Shown: piece after piece, positions 8,848 through 15,933 of the stretch
How positions within the stretch are numbered: the first letter of the stretch is position 1
Layout of the letters: each line of letters starts with the position of its first letter
From: Pseudomonadota bacterium
GTDB lineage: Bacteria; Pseudomonadota; Gammaproteobacteria; Steroidobacterales; Woeseiaceae
Length of the DNA stretch: 52,357 nucleotides
Direction: 5' to 3'
Assembly: GCA_022572185.1 (NCBI GenBank)
Contig: JACZWL010000019.1
Location: 1 to 52,357, forward strand
The notes under the pieces: generated by a model
The model's database searches: none
Told to the model about the DNA's origin: nothing
Seen by the model: the letters and a program-made list of their open reading frames with translations, nothing else
Made by a program: the position numbers and the translations under genes

Positions 8848-8860
8848 TATAATACGGCGA
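8848..8860 (+). promoter_or_regulatory. TATAAT box at leaderless spacing
   Basis: A perfect TATAAT occupies 8848-8853, with the A of the next gene's ATG at 8860, which is where transcription would begin. There is no ribosome-binding site in front of that ATG, so a leaderless message is possible. The -35 region is poor (8825-8830), which weakens the case. Confidence 0.3.
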
Positions 8861-10410
8861 TGGGAGATTTCTTCCGCGAACTGCGTGAACGGAAGGTCAT
8901 CAGGGTCGGCATCGCCTACCTTGTGGGTAGCTGGGTGGTCATGCAATTGGCCGATGTCATCTTCCCAGCTATGGGACTGCCAGATTGGTCCATCGCGCTT
9001 GTGCTCGGTATTCTGGCGGCCGGCTTTCCAGTGGCACTGATACTCAGCTGGGTGTTCGAAATCACACCGCGGGGCATCAAACGCTCCGAGGTTGCTGCGC
9101 AGCCCGAGGCAGCAGAAGCAACAAACAAGGTCACGCCGGCCAGCGGCCCGTCGATTGCTGTGCTGCCCTTTCCCGATATGAGCGCTGAAAAGGATCAGGA
9201 GCACTTCTGCGATGGCCTCACTGAAGAGCTTTTGAACGTCCTCACGCGAATCCCGAATCTCCGTGTTGCCTCGCGCACGTCAACGTTCTCGTTCAAGCAC
9301 AAGGAAGTTGATCTGAAAGCTGCCGCGGAAAAACTGCAAGTCGCTCATATACTCGAGGGCAGTGTCCGCAAGTCCGGCAATCGTGTTCGAATTACGGCAC
9401 AACTGATCGAGGCCGCGACAGACTCGCACCTGTGGTCAGAAACCTACGATCGGGAACTCGACGATATCTTTGCCATCCAGGATGACATAGCCGCGCGTGT
9501 TCTCGAGGCGCTGCAGTGCCGGCTTGGTGCGGAGCAATTGCCCAATCCTACGACAGAAAATCCAAAGGCTTACGAATATTTTTTGCGCGGTCGTGGTTAT
9601 GCGATTTCCGGTGGCGCGCGAAACAAGGAGCTGGCGGTGGAAATGTTTCAGAAAGCCGTCGATCTCGATCCCGAATTTATTCGAGCATGGATTCACCTGG
9701 CCGAAGAGTGTGCGCTCAATGCGAATTTCTTTTCGAAGGACGAGAAGTGGCGTCGTTTTGCAGACGAGGCCGCAGATAAGGCGATGCGACTCGCACCTGA
9801 TCACGTGGAGAGTTTCCTTGCCCGAGGTTACGCACATTTAGCGAGCAAGCGATTTGCCGAAGCCGAACGTGATTTTCAGAAGGCGGTCGAACTCGATCCC
9901 ACATTTAGCAGGGCATATCATTACCTGGCACGCGCCCACTATCACCAAGGGCACATTGAGCGGGCAGTCGAATATTTTGATAAGGCGACCGAACACGACC
10001 CGGACGATTTCGAGAGCCCCTTGCTTGCGACCACGATTTATAAGGCCGTGGGCGATAATGACGGTGCGCGACGCGTCGCCGAAATCGGCGTCAAGCGTGC
10101 CAAAAAAATCCTGGAGGACTACCCCGACAATGAACGCGCCTACTACCTGGGTGCTGCTGGTCTGTTCACGCTGGAACGACACGATCAGGCGAAGGAATGG
10201 GTCGAACGCGCCCTGGAGCTCAATCCCGATGATCCCGCGACGAGATATAACGCAGCCTGTATGTTTGCGAATTATGGCGACGTTGAGCGGGCGTTGGATT
10301 GCCTCGAGAATTCACTAGTGTCACGCAGCTGGATCGAAAACGATCCTGACCTCGCACCCCTGCGAGATCTTCCCAGATTTCAGGCTATGCTCGCAGCCCT
10401 GTCGGATTAG
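8860..10410 (+). CDS. FlgO/TolB-like TPR protein with N-terminal membrane segments
   Basis: The 516-residue product starts MGDFFRELRERKVIRVGIAY. It has two hydrophobic segments at about 17-35 and 42-62 (VGSWVVMQLADVIFP and ALVLGILAAGFPVALILSW) and a short linker. A FlgO-like domain of about 110 residues follows (SIAVLPFPDMSAEKDQEHFC, then ILEGSVRKSGNRVRITAQL and YDRELDDIFAIQDDIA), and after it a long TPR array with repeated AxxxFxKAxxLDPxxxxA units. The same membrane-FlgO-TPR body occurs in the winged-helix regulator at 12780-15149, but here the DNA-binding domain is absent. This architecture is common beside adenylate cyclase-like or CadC-like sensors. It is probably a scaffold or signal-transducing membrane protein. 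The start choice is based on the conserved MGDFFxELRERKVxRV motif. Confidence 0.7.
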   Translation: MGDFFRELRERKVIRVGIAYLVGSWVVMQLADVIFPAMGLPDWSIALVLGILAAGFPVALILSWVFEITPRGIKRSEVAAQPEAAEATNKVTPASGPSIAVLPFPDMSAEKDQEHFCDGLTEELLNVLTRIPNLRVASRTSTFSFKHKEVDLKAAAEKLQVAHILEGSVRKSGNRVRITAQLIEAATDSHLWSETYDRELDDIFAIQDDIAARVLEALQCRLGAEQLPNPTTENPKAYEYFLRGRGYAISGGARNKELAVEMFQKAVDLDPEFIRAWIHLAEECALNANFFSKDEKWRRFADEAADKAMRLAPDHVESFLARGYAHLASKRFAEAERDFQKAVELDPTFSRAYHYLARAHYHQGHIERAVEYFDKATEHDPDDFESPLLATTIYKAVGDNDGARRVAEIGVKRAKKILEDYPDNERAYYLGAAGLFTLERHDQAKEWVERALELNPDDPATRYNAACMFANYGDVERALDCLENSLVSRSWIENDPDLAPLRDLPRFQAMLAALSD

Positions 10411-10438
10411 CTGGCTGTATTGCATCGAACCCTTCACT

Positions 10439-10603
10439 CTGGAGCGCCCCTTGGTCGTCGATGTCAACCCGGTACCAGTCGGAATCCCCTTTGGGCAATA
10501 TCGTCCCCTCGATCGATTGACCTGGTGCGAGTGGCGCCGGCGTTCCGAATCCTCCATTGGGCTCATACGCGTCCACGCTCGGCGTAAATTGGCCAGCGTT
10601 TTG
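10439..10603 (-). pseudogene. Fragment of a secreted PPC-type domain protein
   Basis: On the minus strand a run of about 55 codons reads QNAGQFTPSVDAYEPNGGFG, then TPAPLAPGQSIEGTILPKGDSDWYRVDIDDQGALQ. This is the classic opening of a bacterial pre-peptidase C-terminal (PPC)-like beta-sandwich (xEPNxxxxxAxPLxxGxxxxGTIxxxxDxDWYRVxxxxxG). The frame has no signal peptide and loses the pattern right after the GAL, so both ends of the gene are missing. It fills the space between the TPR protein and the small antitoxin gene. Confidence 0.5.
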
Positions 10604-10637
10604 ACGGTAAAACGTTATGCAGCGCTATGGTGCTTGA

Positions 10638-10799
10638 ATGAGTGAACCCACACAAAAACGGGCCACCGTTTACTTCGACCCCTCACTACACCGGGCGCTC
10701 CGATTGAAGGCAGCTGAGACGGACCGCAGCATTTCAGATCTTGTCAATGAAGCGGTCAAAGAGGCACTTGCCGAAGACGCGGCGGATGCGATTCGGTGA
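10638..10799 (+). CDS. Short CopG-family ribbon-helix-helix antitoxin-like protein, no toxin
   Basis: A 53-codon gene encodes MSEPTQKRATVYFDPSLHRA, continuing LRLKAAETDRSISDLVNEAVKEALAEDAADAIR. The RHH strand (RATVYFDP), helix A (SLHRALRLKAAE) and helix B (SISDLVNEAVKEAL) match CopG-type antitoxins of RelE/ParE modules closely. Those antitoxins usually continue for some 25-30 residues with a FExRxxEPxxxYExFLxxLKxxG tail that contacts the toxin; here the protein ends right after helix B. The next gene, 15 bp downstream, is not a RelE-like toxin. It may act as a solitary repressor or be a relic of a toxin-antitoxin pair. Confidence 0.6.
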   Translation: MSEPTQKRATVYFDPSLHRALRLKAAETDRSISDLVNEAVKEALAEDAADAIR

Positions 10800-10814
10800 A
10801 ACTGGAGTTGAATA

Positions 10815-11195
10815 ATGCCCAATGAACTCGATCCAATACGCGGTCAATGGTACGCGCATCTCAAAAAGGGGCAGCGATTCTTTATTTCTGCCGTCGATGA
10901 AGATGGCGGTACCGTGGAGATTCAACACTTCGACGGGGACCTGGAGGAAGCGACGTTTGATGAATGGCGTGAACTCGACATCGAACTGAGTGTCGCCCCA
11001 GAGAATTGGGCCGGTGCCCTCGATGTCGGCGAATGGGACGATCTCGGAACCGAAGTCACAGATACCAGCGCGGCAGACTGGAATGAACCGCAGCACGACC
11101 TGCGTCCCTTGCAACGGCAGGGGGTCTTCCCTGGCAAAGAATCGCCGGACGACGCCTATGGCGAGGGCTATATGGAAGAGGAGACGCCGGAGTAA
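10815..11195 (+). CDS. Conserved acidic protein, DUF6763-like
   Basis: This 126-residue soluble protein begins MPNELDPIRGQWYAHLKKGQ and contains FISAVDEDGGTVEIQHFDGDLEEATFDEWRELDIELSVAPENW. It matches from memory a gammaproteobacterial family annotated DUF6763, whose members share the WYxHLxKGQxFxVxAVDExxxTVEIQHFDGDxEExxxxxWxxxxIELAxEPExW core. It is strongly acidic and has no signal peptide or membrane segment. The start is supported by GGAG about 10 bp upstream. Its function is unknown. It follows the small RHH gene by 15 bp and may be cotranscribed with it. Confidence 0.7.
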   Translation: MPNELDPIRGQWYAHLKKGQRFFISAVDEDGGTVEIQHFDGDLEEATFDEWRELDIELSVAPENWAGALDVGEWDDLGTEVTDTSAADWNEPQHDLRPLQRQGVFPGKESPDDAYGEGYMEEETPE

Positions 11196-11216
11196 GCCAC
11201 ACAGGACAAACCGTAA

Positions 11217-11282
11217 GGAAAGGGGCCTACGGAAAGGGGCCAGATTCATTCCTGCGCCTTGCGAAATCAGATCTGATCCCTT
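11217..11282. repeat. Small inverted-repeat element D with a direct GGAAAGGGGCC duplication
   Basis: GGAAAGGGGCC occurs at 11217-11227 and again at 11231-11241. AAGGGGCCAGAT (11234-11245) forms an imperfect inverted pair (10 of 12) with ATCTGATCCCTT (11271-11282). The layout, short outward-facing G-rich/TCAGAT ends around 25 bases, resembles the other small elements at 12562, 15794 and 17262. Confidence 0.5.
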
Positions 11283-11374
11283 GGCTCTGGCACTGCTTTC
11301 CTTATGTAAAGTGACTGTCGCCATTCCCCTGAATTCGGGGTCAAAAGCTGACATTTCTGGTCACCCGGCGAGCT

Positions 11375-11396
11375 TGCCGCATGGATTAGCGCGGCA
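11375..11396. promoter_or_regulatory. Candidate enhancer site (UAS) for the sigma-54 promoter
   Basis: TGCCGC-N10-GCGGCA forms a 22-bp dyad. Its centre lies about 93 bp upstream of the predicted sigma-54 start at 11479, inside the range where bacterial enhancer-binding proteins usually bind. The activator is not encoded in this window. Confidence 0.4.
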
Positions 11397-11452
11397 TAAC
11401 TTTACCTTTAGTTTCATTAACTTATCAGTCTTTCTTCAATCAATTTATCGGT

Positions 11453-11468
11453 TGGCACAGCCCTTGCA
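11453..11468 (+). promoter_or_regulatory. Sigma-54 (RpoN) promoter
   Basis: TGGCACAGCCCTTGCA, preceded by T, matches the -24/-12 consensus (TTGGCAC-N5-TTGCW). GG is at 11454-11455 and GC at 11466-11467, exactly 10 bases apart. Transcription would start near 11479, 70 bp upstream of the small gene at 11549. Very few random sequences fit the full motif. Confidence 0.8.
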
Positions 11469-11548
11469 CTTATAAAGGCAGGGCGCCCGACATCGATGCC
11501 TTGAGGCGCCACTGGAACACCGAAAACCACAGGCATGTGGAGGATAAG

Positions 11549-11797
11549 ATGATGAGCAACGAAGTGGTTCAGGACTGGACAGACAGCACGGTACTGCTGA
11601 AATTCGGCGAACACAAAGACGTGCGCTACAAGGTGTACTGGGACGGTGCCAAGCTCTTGCAGGAAATCACGGATCCCGATGATTCTCCCATTCACACACT
11701 CGAGCTGCCGCCGGGGCTGGTCATGGAAAAGCAGAGTTACGAAGTATTGCTGCGCTACGTGCTGCTCGATGTCGTACACAGAGAAGCCAAGCCGTAA
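11549..11797 (+). CDS. Small soluble protein of unknown function under sigma-54 control
   Basis: The product is 82 residues, starting MMSNEVVQDWTDSTVLLKFG and ending VLLRYVLLDVVHREAKP. I do not recognise the family. It is acidic to neutral, with alternating strands in the first half (TVLLKFG, VRYKVYWDG) and a helix in the last third (EKQSYEVLLRYVLLDVV); it has no signal peptide or membrane segment. GGAGGA at 11538-11543 fits the ATG at 11549 or 11552. The sigma-54 promoter 80 bp upstream and a dyad further up suggest expression on demand, as for nitrogen, motility or envelope-stress genes. It is a single-gene unit, and no terminator is clear after it. Confidence 0.65.
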   Translation: MMSNEVVQDWTDSTVLLKFGEHKDVRYKVYWDGAKLLQEITDPDDSPIHTLELPPGLVMEKQSYEVLLRYVLLDVVHREAKP

Positions 11798-12000
11798 TTG
11801 CGGCTGATACCCTTTATTCGGGCCGCCACCAGCGGGCGAAGGGGGATTCCTTTTGGCAGCAAGCTACCGGTGTGCGGATTCTCAGCTTATGGAGAACGAG
11901 CGGACATACGGTCTTGCGCTGGCCTGTAAAGAACGCCTGACGCATTCATGCACAGCCCCACTGCCAAGGAAGCGCTCCCAGTGCTACGGCCCGTGGCGGA

Positions 12001-12456
12001 TTATTCAGACACCTCGAGTTCCTCGGGTTCCGGCGGCGGGAGGGGCTCCGGCTCGATATCAGGCGGCTCCTTGAGCGCCTGAGCCTCGTCTTTGGAAATC
12101 GCATAGAATTTTCCAAGGCCACAAGATGCTCCCGACGAGAGACCCATGCCCTGGTTATACAACACGGTGATGGTGTCGATATCGCATAAGCGGGAAATTG
12201 TCGTGCTATAACTGAATCTCTTCTCACGGGCCAATCCCGAGCAACGACGCGGCAGGTAATTGCGGTAAATCAAACCACCACGCATATAGAAAAGAATGGT
12301 CTGATCATCGATGATTACGGTTCTGGAAACAGTTCTCATGTTCACACATCGCTCGCCACCTTCCTCGGGGGCCTCATCCGCCAGAGCAGAGGCCAAAGGC
12401 GACAAGCTCAGGACGCAACAGGCTACTGCCAGAATAAAAACGCGTTTATGCATCAT
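12001..12456 (-). CDS. Secreted protein, DUF6491-like
   Basis: The 151-residue product carries a Sec signal peptide (MMHKRVFILAVACCVLSLSP, cleavage likely after SALA). The mature part has four or more cysteines in the pattern CVNxRxVSRTVIIDDQTILFYMRGG, NYLPRRCSGL, RFSYxTxxxxLCDIDTITVL, and SCGLGKFYAI. This matches DUF6491-family periplasmic proteins, whose paired cysteines probably form disulfides. The tail is Pro/Glu-rich (EPEPLPPPEPEELEVSE). The start is supported by GGAGGG 9 bp upstream on the minus strand; a longer frame back to 12618 has no such support and would bury the signal peptide. Its role is unknown. Confidence 0.65.
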   Translation of the reverse strand: MMHKRVFILAVACCVLSLSPLASALADEAPEEGGERCVNMRTVSRTVIIDDQTILFYMRGGLIYRNYLPRRCSGLAREKRFSYSTTISRLCDIDTITVLYNQGMGLSSGASCGLGKFYAISKDEAQALKEPPDIEPEPLPPPEPEELEVSE

Positions 12457-12561
12457 TGATCTCAGCCCTCCAGGCAAACACGACAATTCAGATATATTTT
12501 GACCGCAGACCAGGGTAGGAGTTCGTAAGTACATGCCGTAAGCAAGTCTATCGATTAGAGT

Positions 12562-12625
12562 GGAAAAGGTGTCAAAATTATTTTTGCAACAAATAAGGAG
12601 CGAACATAAACCTGACACCTTTTCC
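12562..12625. repeat. Small inverted-repeat element A (13-bp perfect arms)
   Basis: GGAAAAGGTGTCA (12562-12574) is mirrored perfectly by TGACACCTTTTCC (12613-12625), enclosing 38 bases that include AAACC just inside the right arm. The GTGTCA/TGACAC ends recur in elements B and C. No coding capacity. Confidence 0.65.
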
Positions 12626-12671
12626 CGTCAAAACTCGGGGAACAGCATCGATTTGTTGTTTTACGCAGTCG

Positions 12672-12691
12672 CCGTAGCAATACCGCTACGG
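12672..12691. repeat. Hairpin CCGTAGC/GCTACGG
   Basis: Perfect 7-bp arms (12672-12678 and 12685-12691) with a 6-base loop lie between the DUF6491-like gene and the CadC-like gene, whose starts diverge. No U-run follows clearly, so a terminator is not certain. Confidence 0.4.
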
Positions 12692-12751
12692 AGCTTTTGC
12701 CAGATTAGAAAAACCCTGTCGTCACAATAGCCTGCGTCAGATGCTATGCTT

Positions 12752-12768
12752 GGTATGTCTGGCATACC
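12752..12768. promoter_or_regulatory. Palindrome GGTATG-N5-CATACC ahead of the winged-helix gene
   Basis: A perfect 6-bp dyad lies 12 bp upstream of the CadC-like start at 12780. It could be an operator, perhaps for the encoded winged-helix protein itself. This is inference from position and symmetry only. Confidence 0.35.
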
Positions 12769-12779
12769 GGATGGCCAGT

Positions 12780-15149
12780 ATGAATAACAAGTTGCTGGAT
12801 GGATTCTTCTTACAAGAGGTGCTCGTCGAGCCCTTGATCGGAAGGGTGAGTGGCTCCGGTGAGCCTGCGCATTTGCCGTCCAAATCCATCGAAGTTCTTC
12901 TTTGCCTGGCAAAGCAACCGCGCAGGCTTGTGTCACGCGAAGAGCTCCTCAGCAAAGTGTGGGGTGATGGAAACGGCAGTCCGGAAGCCCTGAGCCATGC
13001 TGTCAGCGAAATACGCCATGTGTTAGGCGATCACGCGGACGACCCTGTGTTTATCCAGACAGTGCCGAAACGCGGCTATCGTTTGCTATGCGAACCCCGG
13101 TTACGGGACTCTTCGAGTCAGGTCGCATCCGTTGCTGCGGAATCGACGCTTCCTGCTGCAGTGCCGATCTGGGGAGCATTGCTGCGCCATGGCGTGGTGC
13201 AGGCCGGTTTCGCTTACCTTGTGATCGGCTGGTTGCTGATCCAGGTCGCTGACGCGACCTTTCTCAACCTCGGTTTGCCAACGTGGGCCATGCCCTTTAT
13301 CACGTTCGTGGTCGTCGGCGGTTTCCCGGTTGCCGTGTTGCTCGCATGGTTTATTGAGGTGGCAGAGGGCCGCATGATCCGGGATCGCGGCGAACAGCCG
13401 GGAGGGCTACTGCAGGGCCTGGAGAGAAATTATCTCGCGATTATCGCGGCTTATGGCATCGCCGCGCTGGGTGCCGGTACTTATCAGTTCACGGTTGGCT
13501 TCAATGTGCCCGAGAACGGCAGCGTTCAGGCGGCGGAACCGGCACTGGTCCCGATTGAGCCGAACTCTATCGCCGTACTGCAGTTAATGAATATCGACGG
13601 GAGTGAGGAGACTGCCATATTCAGTAACGGCCTGGTGGAGGATGTCATCAACCGCCTTGCCAGGATACCCGGGCTGCATGTCTCGTCGCGGGGTGACTCC
13701 TTTTCGCTGCCAGCTAATAGCTCATCCAGTGAGGTACGCCAGCGACTCCGGGTCAGCTACTACATTGAAGGCAGCGTCCGGTTGACAGAAGAACAGATTC
13801 GCGTCGTGATTCAGTTGATTGAATCGGCAAGCGGCCGGCATCTCCTATCTCGCAGTTTTGACCGTGAACGCAAGGATTTTTTCGAAATTCAGGATGAAAT
13901 TACCAGTCTTGCGGTCGCCAATTTGCGTGTTGCGTTGCCACAAGATACTCAGACTGCTCTTGGTACTGCGATCAATGTTGCGAGTATTGACGCATATATT
14001 TTGTATCGTCGGGGCATCGAAGAGCTACACAAGCCAATGACAGTGCAGACTATAGAGCAGGCGCTTGATTGGTTTTCGCAGTCTCTGGATATTGATCCGG
14101 ATTATGCCGCTGCCCATGCCGGTATTTGCCTCACATATTCATCGGGATTCACTGTCGTCGATGATCCAAGTTTCATCGATGAAGCAGAACAGGCCTGCGC
14201 CTCCGCTTTGGCATTAAGTCCGAATCTCAACATAGTGCATAACGCACTCGGTGATTTGTATTGGGAAACCGGGAAACACCAGGAGGCTGAAGCGTCGTAC
14301 TTGCGTGCGCTGGCGGTACACCAGAATGATACGTTGGCGCTTACTGGGCTGGCGGGTGTGTATTCCGGCCAGCAGAGATTGGCGGAAGCGGAGGAAAAAT
14401 TCAGACAGGCTATTGCTCTGCAGCCTGGAAACTGGCGATCCTACGATTCGCTGGGCTGGTTTCTTTACCAAAATGGACGATATGAAGAAGCAGCAGCGGC
14501 ATACGAAGAAGTCGTATCTCTCGATGCAGAAAACAGGCAGGGATGGGGCAATCTTGGTACGTCATTAATGTTGTCTGGCAACTTTACAGATGCAGCCCCG
14601 GCATTCAATCGCTCCATCGATATCGAACCACAAGTCGACGCGTACGCCAATCTTGGATTGATGTACTACTATCTGGGCAAAACAGGCGCTGCGGTTGCTG
14701 CACTCGAAAACGCAACGACACTGGCACCAAATGACCATCTTGTATGGGCGAATCTTGGAGACGCATTATCTTTTTCCGAGCAAGGGGAGAGAGCGAGTCA
14801 GGCGTTCAGCAGGGCGGAAGGGCTTGCGGAAAGCCAGCTCGCGGTCAATCGTAAGGATGCGGCAACCATGATCGATTTGGCATGGATCAAGGCGATGCTC
14901 GGAAAGATGGAAGATGCAGAAGCATTAATCGTCAGAGCACAACGCATTGCACCAGGTGACCCATACGTGTATTACATTCACGGGCTTGTCCTGACGCAAC
15001 TGGGGGAGCACACTGCTGCACTGGCTGAACTGGAGACAGCAGTCGAGATGGGGTACCCACTGGTGATGCTGGCCGCCGAACCACATCTGACGGATCTGAA
15101 AGGAAAACCACGGTTCGTGGCACTCGTGAATAAACAAGACGCGAAATGA
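12780..15149 (+). CDS. CadC-like winged-helix transmembrane regulator with FlgO-like and TPR domains
   Basis: The 789-residue product has an OmpR/PhoB-type winged-helix domain (about residues 10-100: LPSKSIEVLLCLAKQPRRLV, SREELLSKVW, SHAVSEIRHVLGD, FIQTVPKRGYRLL). Two membrane segments follow (VVQAGFAYLVIGWLLIQVAD and FITFVVVGGFPVAVLLAWFI), then a further hydrophobic segment near 220-245. A FlgO-like domain (NSIAVLQLMNIDGSEETAIF onward) and roughly ten TPRs complete it. A cytoplasmic DNA-binding head joined to a membrane-anchored TPR sensor is the CadC/ToxR-type plan. The membrane-FlgO-TPR body parallels the protein at 8860-10410. Start 12780 (MNNKLLDGFF) fits the domain; ATG 12771 is also possible. 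A dyad lies just upstream. Confidence 0.75.
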   Translation: MNNKLLDGFFLQEVLVEPLIGRVSGSGEPAHLPSKSIEVLLCLAKQPRRLVSREELLSKVWGDGNGSPEALSHAVSEIRHVLGDHADDPVFIQTVPKRGYRLLCEPRLRDSSSQVASVAAESTLPAAVPIWGALLRHGVVQAGFAYLVIGWLLIQVADATFLNLGLPTWAMPFITFVVVGGFPVAVLLAWFIEVAEGRMIRDRGEQPGGLLQGLERNYLAIIAAYGIAALGAGTYQFTVGFNVPENGSVQAAEPALVPIEPNSIAVLQLMNIDGSEETAIFSNGLVEDVINRLARIPGLHVSSRGDSFSLPANSSSSEVRQRLRVSYYIEGSVRLTEEQIRVVIQLIESASGRHLLSRSFDRERKDFFEIQDEITSLAVANLRVALPQDTQTALGTAINVASIDAYILYRRGIEELHKPMTVQTIEQALDWFSQSLDIDPDYAAAHAGICLTYSSGFTVVDDPSFIDEAEQACASALALSPNLNIVHNALGDLYWETGKHQEAEASYLRALAVHQNDTLALTGLAGVYSGQQRLAEAEEKFRQAIALQPGNWRSYDSLGWFLYQNGRYEEAAAAYEEVVSLDAENRQGWGNLGTSLMLSGNFTDAAPAFNRSIDIEPQVDAYANLGLMYYYLGKTGAAVAALENATTLAPNDHLVWANLGDALSFSEQGERASQAFSRAEGLAESQLAVNRKDAATMIDLAWIKAMLGKMEDAEALIVRAQRIAPGDPYVYYIHGLVLTQLGEHTAALAELETAVEMGYPLVMLAAEPHLTDLKGKPRFVALVNKQDAK

Positions 15150-15244
15150 CAGCAGAACATGGAAGCGAAAATATGCAGGTCGAGGAAGACAGTAGAAATT
15201 GCCTTGATCGCATCACATCTCCAAAAACAGAAAGGGGGAAAATA

Positions 15245-15625
15245 ATGAAATCATCAAGAATAGTGCTGTTGTTGGGATTGCTATCCGTACTGGGCGCTTG
15301 TAGCCCAAAAAATAGCCAAACTTGCCCGGACAGACACGTAAATTTGATAGCGAAAACTGGCAACGAAAATGCGCCAACGATTCTGCAAGTCAAGCCCGAC
15401 ACGATCGTGGTCAAGGAGGGATGTTCGTTCGAAGTCAGGTTCTCAGGTGACATAACTGTGTCGACGGTTGGGAAAACAGAAGCCTGGCTGACCAAAGGCT
15501 CTCAAAAAGTTTCCCCGATCATAATTACCGCGCCGTCAGGGACAGCGCAGGACGAACCTTACAAGTACACGATCGTGGTTGACAATTTCGGCACGCTGGA
15601 TCCACGCGCGCGCATCACCGAATAG
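15245..15625 (+). CDS. Small lipoprotein of unknown function
   Basis: The 126-residue product starts MKSSRIVLLLGLLSVLGACS, a lipoprotein signal with lipobox LGAC and Cys19 as the lipidation site. The mature part looks like one small beta-sandwich (NLIAKTGNENAPTILQVKPD, VVKEGCSFEVRF, KYTIVVDNFGTLDP), similar in style to cupredoxin-like or Ig-like single domains but without a recognised metal site. AAAGGGGGA at 15232-15240 supports the start. It follows the CadC-like gene by 95 bp on the same strand. Its function is not recognised. Confidence 0.65.
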   Translation: MKSSRIVLLLGLLSVLGACSPKNSQTCPDRHVNLIAKTGNENAPTILQVKPDTIVVKEGCSFEVRFSGDITVSTVGKTEAWLTKGSQKVSPIIITAPSGTAQDEPYKYTIVVDNFGTLDPRARITE

Positions 15626-15793
15626 CGATCCGGGAATTTGGGGACACCACAGCTGTCCCATAAACATCGGCTGCGAGGCCCAGAATCGAAACAGTGACAT
15701 CGCGCTCAGCCAGCTATTGTTCGTTGGGCGGATGACGTTCGCCTGGATATCACTACATACATCGCCCCTCCGGTTTGGTCGTGGGGATAAGGC

Positions 15794-15859
15794 GTCAGGT
15801 TTATTGTGCCGCTTCTTCGCAGGAAAACAGACCTGACACTTATAAGCTAAACCTGATAA
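15794..15859. repeat. Small inverted-repeat element B
   Basis: GTCAGGT (15794-15800, followed by TTA) is mirrored by ACCTGAC (15831-15837, followed by AC). A third related AAACCTGATAAC sits at 15848-15859. It shares the GTCA..TGAC outward ends with elements A and C. The remaining bases of this 308-bp gap (15626-15933) also hold GGGACA-N7-TGTCCC around 15642-15661; no gene is seen. Confidence 0.45.
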
Positions 15860-15933
15860 CTTTGGCTGGCCCGCTGTTTGTGCCGAAAGGGTAGAGTACG
15901 GTCTGACGACAGCGCAAACTCAGGATTCGCAAT

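Noticed and set aside
11853-12074. A 73-codon plus-strand open frame
   Set aside because: It runs into the antisense of the DUF6491-like gene and resembles nothing known.
12457-12618. Upstream extension of the DUF6491-like gene
   Set aside because: The extension puts 54 unrelated residues before a clear signal peptide and spans inverted-repeat element A; GGAGGG supports the start at 12456.
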